Shown here one piece after another: positions 56,880 to 64,000 of a stretch of DNA of 64,000 nt (within the stretch, counting starts at the first letter, position 1; each line of letters starts with the position of its first letter). This DNA comes from Cryptococcus deneoformans JEC21 (Eukaryota > Basidiomycota > Tremellomycetes > Tremellales > Cryptococcaceae): assembly GCF_000091045.1 (NCBI RefSeq), contig NC_006685.1, positions 1,929,701-1,993,700 on the forward strand, given 5' to 3'. The position numbers and the translations under genes are program-made. Under the pieces are notes generated by a model, which worked only from the letters and a program-made list of their open reading frames with translations, was not told the origin of the DNA and made no database searches.

Positions 56880-57971
56880 ATGGTTTACTGGGTCTTCGGC
56901 TACGGGAGTTTGATCTTCAAACCTCCGTGAGTGCTTCCCTCAAACTAGCGACTGAAGAGTTCAGTTGACAGATCCTCATTAGACCACATGCAGTGGAACA
57001 AAGTAAGTTGTCACCTGGACAATCCACAAGCTGACTTTGAAGTATCTGGTTATGTGAAGGGTGTGGTCCGCAGGTTTGCCCAGTCATCGATTGATCACCG
57101 TGGAACGCCCGAGCATCCAGGCCGAGTTGTCACAGTCGTGGAAGCAAAGGTGTGGCATGGTCTAGAAGGCATCGTTAGTACACCGTTCTCCTCCTCCTTG
57201 ACTGGAACTGATTACCGTACTCAGACACTGAAAGATGATGAAATATTGCCTGACGACTATGTGTGGGGTATCGCCTATCGAATAGACTCAGAGAAAGCAG
57301 AGGAAGTCAAAGCATACATGGGTGAGAAACAGTCAAACAATTGAGGACTATGACTGACTTTGAATCAGAGTATAGAGAAAAGGTATTTGAGAGAAACTTC
57401 CCTTTGACTTTATATCGATTAATGCTGATCACAAACTCAGCACGGTTACACCTGCCATCTTGTTCCTGTATATACCCGATCAGCCGATGGGAAGCAAGAA
57501 GTTATCGCTGTTGAAAGTGTAAATCTTAAGTTTGGCTTGACTTCTGCTATCATATTGATTTGAGTCTCAGTCAACCATTTGGATAGGTGAACCCGAAGAC
57601 CCAGCGTTCGGTGAGCTTCTGTTATTCTTCTCCTGCAAAATGACTGACGCAGCACGCCATTTAGTTGGTTTCGAACCCTTAGATACTCTCGCGAAGACCG
57701 TCTTGGAAAGTGAAGGCCCATCTGGGCCTAACAAAGTAAGTGTCACAGCTGCATTGTTTCCCTACGCCCGGCCGCTACTGATTATGGTGATTTCAGGATT
57801 ATCTTTTCAAGCTTGCGGAGAGTGTACGACATCTATATCCTCATGTAAAGGACGATTATTTGTTCAATCTAGAGGTGAGAGGCCCTTGCTAAAGTTACGG
57901 CATATGCTGATGTGAATATAAACTATATAAACTAGCGTGCTGTTAGAGCGCTAGATATCACACAAGGATAG
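56880..57971 (+). CDS. GCG1: Glutathione-specific gamma-glutamylcyclotransferase (ChaC family)
   Basis: Cytosolic enzyme that degrades glutathione to 5-oxoproline and Cys-Gly. MVYWVFGYGSLIFKPP carries the substrate-binding YGSL motif. After two introns come SGYVKGVVRRFAQSSIDHRG and TPEHPGRVVTVVEAKVWHG, then DDYVWGIAYRIDSEKAEEVK and EYREKHGYT with the catalytic Glu (equivalent to E83 of human ChaC2). FVGFEPLDTLAKTVLESEGP and GPNKDYLFKLAESVRHLYPH complete the fold. The last exon, after an intron with a CTGAT branch and TAG acceptor, encodes RAVRALDITQG. Eight or nine very short exons. All key residues present, so activity is expected. Confidence 0.9.
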
Positions 57972-58276
57972 AATCAAGATCTATACATGCATTGCATTAT
58001 AGGCAGCACAGGCGAGATATGCATTTCGAGTAGTTACGGGCGAAACGAATCTTTCTTCGCCATTCGACGATGATATTTCGAAGCCTAGGCATCATGTACA
58101 CCCCGTAAGTTGCCTGCTTAAATCCAGTCAATGTCGCCAGTCTTATACATAGTAAGTGCACCACATTCACATAGAATATCACTGAAAACATGCAATACTA
58201 CTCGGTGACAATGACTTTCATTTACAACTTCAAAAATCTACATTTTTCAACTTCCGAAGGCCCCAAAATATTTAGT
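57972..58276. other. Convergent 3' intergenic region
   Basis: 305 bp between two stop codons. AT-rich; no gene recognised. Confidence 0.4.
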
Positions 58277-59687
58277 TTACAACCCATCACCGACTGCCTC
58301 GTTTGCCTTTTCAAGCTCTGCCTTTTCATTGTAAAGACCTTCACGACGGCTTACGGACTTGGGGTCGTAGAATGGCCTCTCACCCACGGAAACAGACCTG
58401 GTTCCAACTCGAACGTTCTTGTCCAGGTCATAAGTGGCAGAGTCTAAAACGCGGTCAGCACTAGTGTGGGTAAGTGAACGGTAAATGGTACTCACGGAAA
58501 GTGCATCTGTTGTCCCAGATGGCCTATTGCAGCGAATTCACGTCAACAAATTCTCCCGCCAAAATACCTTAATCAACTTGGGACTTACAAGATTGTTCTC
58601 CTCCCATCGGAATCGGACCTGAAGGTCGTGGTTACCATCGATGTGCTCATAAAGGAATCCGAGCAAACGGTCAGATTCATGAGGAGTCAATTCGTTAATC
58701 TTCTTGGTAAAGACTCGGTTGACAAAGAGACCCTTCCAGCCGGTGACGGGGTTGGTCCTGATGACAGGATGGACAGCGCTCAAGTGCTGGCCGACGTTCT
58801 CAGGAGCACCTCGCGGCTCTCGCAAGGTGGCGTTGGTCTTGCGGGCCATGTCAATGAAATGTTGACCGACGTGGGTGGCAGTGAGACCTTCGAGGAAGGT
58901 CCTGTATGCGGGGGAAAGACGGTCGTACGCCTCGTAAGAGGAAGCCCAGAGAGTGTCACCTGAGTCATGTGAGTGAAGGAACAGCTGATGTTTCTTAAAG
59001 CGAATGTACTTACCACCGACTTCGGGAAGGGTTCTGATCTGAAGAGTGGCGTAGTCAGAAGGGTGGGGCTCAAAGGTGATATCAGAATGCTGCGGTGAAG
59101 TATGAGCGCTAATTCCCAGGTAATGCCATAATAACCCTCAACGTACCCAGAGAGTATTGCCGAAAGGTCTCTTCAAAACAGTGTCATCACTTTTCTGGAA
59201 GTTCTTGTCGAAAACGAATTGGTTGGAGATAACGCTAATCTCATCACCAAGCTCACTTCCGCCAAGAGTAAGAGGGTGGACGTGTAGACCACTAGTCTTG
59301 GGCTTTCCTCCAAGGGCACCAAGAGCCTCTATAAGATCCTTCTGCTCTACAGGGGAGATCGTGGCGTCACGGAAGAAGACGACACCTCGCTCAGAACTAC
59401 GTCTTCAGTTAGTCGCAACTCCTGCGATGAGCCGTTCAGCATACTTACACAAGCCGCCCGAGGGCCTTCAATCGCTCATCATTCCCAAGGATGTCTCGAA
59501 TACTCAATACCGGCTTGCCATCCTTGGAAGGAGAGTCTCGGAACTCAGTACCAATACTGGGGGTGGAGTCAAAGTGAGAGTATGCTCGAAGGTCGAAGGG
59601 CGTCTCCTTGTTCACATCGACGGCAGCAAGGCCAGCCTTGATGGACTCAACAGGGTCGGTGAGGGAAGTTGCGAGGGCGACAGGCAT
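58277..59687 (-). CDS. TauD/TfdA-family alpha-ketoglutarate dioxygenase (JLP1-like)
   Basis: Fe(II)/2-oxoglutarate dioxygenase that in the yeast Jlp1 relative releases sulfite from organosulfonates such as taurine. MPVALATSLTDPVESIKAGL is followed by RAYSHFDSTPSIGTEFRD and RGVVFFRDATISPVEQKDLI. The metal site is HSDITFEPHPSDYATLQIRT (H-x-D), the distal His is in WDNRCTFHSATYD, and the 2-oxoglutarate-binding Arg is in RVGTRSVSVGERPFYD. GLFVNRVFTKKINELTPHES is the typical C-terminal block. Four short introns. It is divergent from the transporter at 60907, which supports a sulfonate-use role. The exact substrate is inferred. Confidence 0.87.
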
Positions 59688-60906
59688 CGTTGTTGGTTAG
59701 AAGGGTAAAGTAAGTTATAAAATGAAGAAAATGAAGTTATTGCTGAATCGAGAGGAGAGCAGTGTATGTGGCGCTGATCTTATAAGTGATTTATTGACCG
59801 CTTGAGTGAATGATTAGATGATTTCGCTTTTGACCGATAACCAACGATGACAATGGGATGTCGTTGTCTTCGTTTTATATCACACGAAGGGGTCGCACGC
59901 TTTTAATCGTCAATATTGCACAAGCTCGGCACAAGTTGGCGTTACCTCGTTGCAGTTGTTTTCCCTGGGGTTATTCAATAGAAAAATCAGCCGGGTTCTT
60001 TTCCCAGACGGCCAGCTGACGAGTAAGGATTAGTTGCGAATGATGATGATGTTCGCAGTTGCAGATCTTGCCTTTGCGGGTTGTTGGTTTTTGTGCGGTC
60101 CTGGTCGTTTTACCCGCTATTATTGGGATGGTGTAGAGTTCACGTTTGTATGTTGGGTTCAAAAATTCGGAATTTGTTCTCCAGGATCTGGAATAGTTCG
60201 AGGTGCATGACTTTATAGTATGGTAAATATCACCTTTGGGACGTGAGGATGGAAGACGGTTAGAGATTGTGTGATCCAACGTCAGATGAGTTGGATATTC
60301 AGTTATCATTGATTTCGTGCTAAAGATAAACGCCAACAAAAATACTTGCGGCGGGCACTTGATATCCAGTGACGTAGGATGATGCTTTTTATTTAAATTA
60401 ATTAGTAGAGATGCTGATCGGAGGACGCCACTTTTTCACAAATTAAAAAGAAGATAAATAACCGGTGGGTGCAAATCACATCATTGCTCGCGACGGTGCC
60501 TGGGTCGTCAACAACAACTCGCCGCCTATCATGGAAATTACAATGCTCATGGTGATCATCATCTGCAACGGTCATTTACATGTGAAAGGCAAGTTCGCGA
60601 TAGGATATGCCAATTTATGCCCTGGCATTCAATTTTATGTCTTGACGTGACTTGCAGATTCAAAAGAGAAGATGCCAATTCATACACTCTCACTTAATTC
60701 ACCGTCGATGCGCATATTGGTCATTAAAAACACTGAGCGCCTCATCGAATACAAATCGTGCCATTAAGCGTGCTTTGGAAGAGGGCTCCTCTTTTTATGG
60801 GTCTTGGCACTGAAGCGACTGTAAGGAGTAGATCGTACAAAAGCATTAGTCTTATCTTTCGAGTTTCGACATCCTCGACGAATCCAACGAAGTCCAAATC
60901 ACTTTC
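59688..60906. promoter_or_regulatory. Long shared promoter between dioxygenase and transporter
   Basis: About 1.2 kb, the longest divergent spacer in the window, which fits regulated genes. Small frames (59971-60339 minus, 60465-60650 plus) show no family resemblance. No CACGTG site is present. Confidence 0.45.
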
Positions 60907-63378
60907 ATGTCCTCCGCCGTACCTGTTGTAGCAGACACTCACGCTGTCACTAATCCTCGACCTGTCGATCAACCAGGTTCTCCTATCAAAGATGACATTG
61001 AGGACAAGGGTGAACTTTCTTATTCAGACATCAACGATTCTGTCGAGACTCTCGACGCCAAATGGTATGAGCCTCCAGACTCCTACGAGTCTAAGCATCG
61101 ATGGGATCCAGAAGCCAAATGGACACCAAAGGAGGAGACCAAGTTGAGAAGGAAACTGGGTGAGTGACGGTTTATTCACTATCACATGAACACATGTTTA
61201 TATGTTTGCATAGACATTCGTGTGGCTGCTTTTGCTTGTCTTTGTTTCGCAGCTCTTCAATTGGATCGTGGAAATGTGAGAGCTCAAGGCCACCAACGAA
61301 GGTAACTGTTACTCATGTGAACTTTAGATTACCAATGCGCTTTCGGATGGAATGCTCGCGGACATTGGCCTCACTACCGCAGGATGTATGTGACAGTGTT
61401 CATCGCCATGATAACAACATGCTGACATGTACCAGATAATACTGGGATGACCATCTTCTATGTTTGCTTCTTGTCCGCCGAACTCCCATCACAGATGAGT
61501 ACGTCTTTTATTTGGACTTCGTATCTCAGAGCTGATGTCTCAACTAGTATCGAAGAAGCTTGGCAGTGATGTCTGGATCCCCATCCAAATGATGGCTTGG
61601 TCTGTTGTCGCTATCTGTCAGGTGGCTATCAAGGGAAAGTCTTCCTTTTATGCTACCCGAGCTCTCCTCGGTTTGCTCGAAGGGTAAGTATATCTTTCAC
61701 GATACTACAAACCATACTGACTTTGTCATAGTGGATTTGTTGCTGATACAGTCAGTATATAACGTTCAGTTCTTATTCTGCACCTCACTGACTTGCTTCT
61801 GCTGTCCTCAATAGGTCCTCTATTTATCGTAAGTTGGATTTCGTCGCCATCAAATTCGGTATTGTTCAATGCTTACGAGTGAAATCTCGGTCTGCTACCA
61901 ACAGCTACTATTACAGTACGTCCCTCTTGCCGGCTATACCTTGTAATGATATGTAGTAACCATGTCGCCACAGCTTCCGCTGAACTCACCATTCGACTTT
62001 CTTGGTTCTGGGTTTCAATGACTACTACCACTATCATCGGCTCTCTCTTGGCCACTGCTATTCTTAAGATGCGAGGCCTTCACGGACTTGCTGGGTGGAG
62101 GTGGCTCTTCGCCATCGAAGGTGCCCTTACCTTCCTCATCGGATTTTGGGCTTGGTGGTATCTACCCGCCTCACCTACTCAAACCAAAAAGTGGTGGAGG
62201 CCCAACGGATGGTTCACCGATCGAGAGGAGACCATCATTGTCAATAAGGTCCTCCGAGACGACCACACCAAGTCTTCTAGTATGCCTGCTGCTGTGCTTG
62301 TTGTGATGCGATGTCTCAGAAACTAATGTCGTTACAGTGCACAACCGTGAAGGCTTGTCCCTTAAAGATGTTTGGCGCTCTGTGTCAGACTTTGACATGT
62401 GGCCTCTCTATGCTGTGAGTAGATCCCGAAATCGATCCATACGTGAGCTCACTCCTACTAGATCGGTTTGATTGCCTTCATTGTCCCTACCACTATCAGC
62501 GCATACTTTACTCTTACACTTAAGGCTTTGTGAGTGTCTTACTTTGGTTGCATATCAGTTCTATAATTTACATCTGTATTAGGGACTTCACTACCTTCCA
62601 GACCAACTTGCTCACTATCCCTAGTAACGTCTTGTTTATCCTTATGAACCTTGGTGTTTCCTTCTTGTCCAAGAGGCTCAAGGAGCGCCTTATGGTCACG
62701 ACTGTACAGCCTTTCTGGCATCTGACCTTCCTGATCGTCATTGTCGCTCTCCCTGACGATGCTAATCGATGGGTGAAATGGGTCGTTACCAGTCTGCTTC
62801 TGGGTTTCCCTGTAAGTGATTGTTGTGCTTACTAGATCTATCCAACTGAGAGCGTGTCTGCAGTACTGTCATCCTATTTTGGTCTCCATGAACAGCATGG
62901 TAAGTCGAATTGTAATGCTCATAAGGCGGTCCTGATGATACCATGATACCATAGAACGCCGGGTCCGTGCGAACACGTACTGTTGCCAGTTCCGTATACA
63001 ACATGTTTGTCCAAGCCTCAGCACTTATTGCTTCCAATGTCTATCAACCTTGTATGTTTTGTTCTCTATGTCAATATGGTCACTGGTTAACCAGTCTATC
63101 CCTGCTCAGCCGACGCACCCTACTACCACAAGGGTAACCGAGTCCTCATCGGTATCAGTGTCGCCTCCATTGTCATATGCTGGCTTGCCAAGGCCTGGTA
63201 CATCTGGCGTAACAAGCAGCGCGCCAAGATCTGGGACTCTTGGACCGTCCAACAGAAGGAGGAATATCTCGCGACCACCAAGGACAGTGGTAACAAGAGG
63301 TGAGTCTAGTGGAATCGTCAAATAACGTTCCATGCTAATTTATCTCCGACTAGACTGGACTTCCGTTTCTTGCACTAG
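60907..63378 (+). CDS. MFS transporter, allantoate permease (Dal5/Soa1) family
   Basis: Twelve-helix plasma-membrane symporter of the anion:cation symporter family. The cytosolic N-terminus (MSSAVPVVADTHAVTN ... KWTPKEETKLRRKLD) is followed by AALQLDRGNITNALSDGML, the diagnostic Dal5 opening. GMTIFYVCFLSAELPSQMIS, RALLGLLEGGFVADTVLYLS, ELTIRLSWFWVSMTTTTIIG, GWRWLFAIEGALTFLIGFWA and WWYLPASPTQTKKWW are family blocks. The second half has FDMWPLYAIGLIAFIVPTTI, NLLTIPSNVLFILMNLGVSF and SVRTRTVASSVYNMFVQASA. It ends RLDFRFLH. About twelve introns, some with exons under 40 nt. Pairing with a TauD dioxygenase suggests sulfonate or sulfur-compound uptake, as for yeast Soa1; that substrate is inference. 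Confidence 0.88.
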
Positions 63379-64000
63379 GTTTTTTTTCCCACTCATCAAC
63401 ACACCATTTTCTCCTTCGGCTGTACTTTTATTTCCTGTCTTGGTTCATTTCCTTTACTTACGGAAGTGTATTGGTTTTTAGCGAATCGTCTGATTATAGA
63501 ATGTTGTCACCCAACTAGAATATAGATACAAAAGTTTATCGCGTTCTGTAATCCGTTGATAGTGCTATCTTAATAATGCAATAGGGTATTGATACTATCA
63601 GCGAATCTCGATGCCGACGAGAAGGTGCAAAAAGAAAAAGACTGTTTTTAATAATGGGGGAGACCAATGATTCGTTGTTACTATGCAACCGGTTCATTGA
63701 TCGTCAGCTTGATCAATTTTGAGTGTTCCAAAGTCCCTGATTCAAGAAAGATATGGCGAGAGATGTATCAAACAAGGCAATGGAGCTCGGGTGGTAATGA
63801 CAAGGAATAAGAAGACGTGGGATCAAGAATCAATGACTACAGACGAAGTGGGTAATTTAAGGGTATAGAGGAAGGAAAGGGTGTAGGAGGAGGACGACAA
63901 AAAGGAGGACGAGAGGAAGGCGGGGAAGAAGAAGTTTGAGGCGCCAACAAGGAGAGAGCGAGAGATGGAAGAGGAGGAGAGACAAGAGAAGAAGGAGGAC
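63379..64000. other. 3' flank to the window end
   Basis: Transporter 3' region. The final 170 bp are strongly purine-rich (GAGGAGGA, GAAGAAGA repeats), possibly antisense to a leader or a charged coding segment of a gene beyond the window. No gene recognised. Confidence 0.35.

Overview
The window is chromosomal DNA of a basidiomycete yeast, most likely the Cryptococcus neoformans/gattii complex. I infer this from very dense genes, many short introns (about 45-115 nt) with CTRAY-type branch sites, genes interrupted every few hundred bases, intergenic gaps of only a few hundred bases, and protein flavours typical of tremellomycetes. There are no operons, tRNAs, rRNAs or CRISPR arrays that I can see. 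Most single reading frames in the window are exon fragments or antisense shadows, so I assembled genes by hand across GT-AG introns. Layout: 0.3-23.1 kb is ordinary housekeeping DNA: mitochondrial Phe-tRNA synthetase, a metallo-beta-lactamase-fold protein, a CARM1-type arginine methyltransferase, an endonuclease/exonuclease/phosphatase protein, a histidine phosphatase, the mitochondrial protease OMA1, V-ATPase subunit C, a xylitol/sorbitol-type dehydrogenase, a REEP/Yop1-like ER-shaping protein, a GT61-type secretory glycosyltransferase and a secreted type-B carboxylesterase. From about 23.2 to 33.1 kb lies a gene-poor accessory island. It holds lineage-specific or decayed minus-strand genes, an inverted-repeat (MITE-like) element, repeated blocks, and a young partial copy of the neighbouring POM152 gene wedged between two diverged copies of a cysteine-rich protein gene. 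From 33.2 kb on, housekeeping genes resume: nucleoporin POM152, a TTI2-like protein, COG1, KEOPS subunit CGI121, a bestrophin-family channel, a LOC1-like nucleolar protein, SYS1, an FAH-family hydrolase, a PTM1/GPR107-like membrane protein, a ChaC gamma-glutamylcyclotransferase, a TauD dioxygenase and a Dal5/Soa1-type transporter. Functional grouping: several genes serve the Golgi and secretory pathway (GT61, COG1, SYS1, PTM1-like), and others mitochondria (Phe-tRNA synthetase, OMA1). The last two genes form a divergent pair that could take up and desulfonate organosulfonates. The most interesting signals are the rearranged 25-33 kb island, a probable U2-type AT-AC intron in the dehydrogenase gene, and a GC-AG intron plus a 19-nt microexon in the CARM1-type gene.
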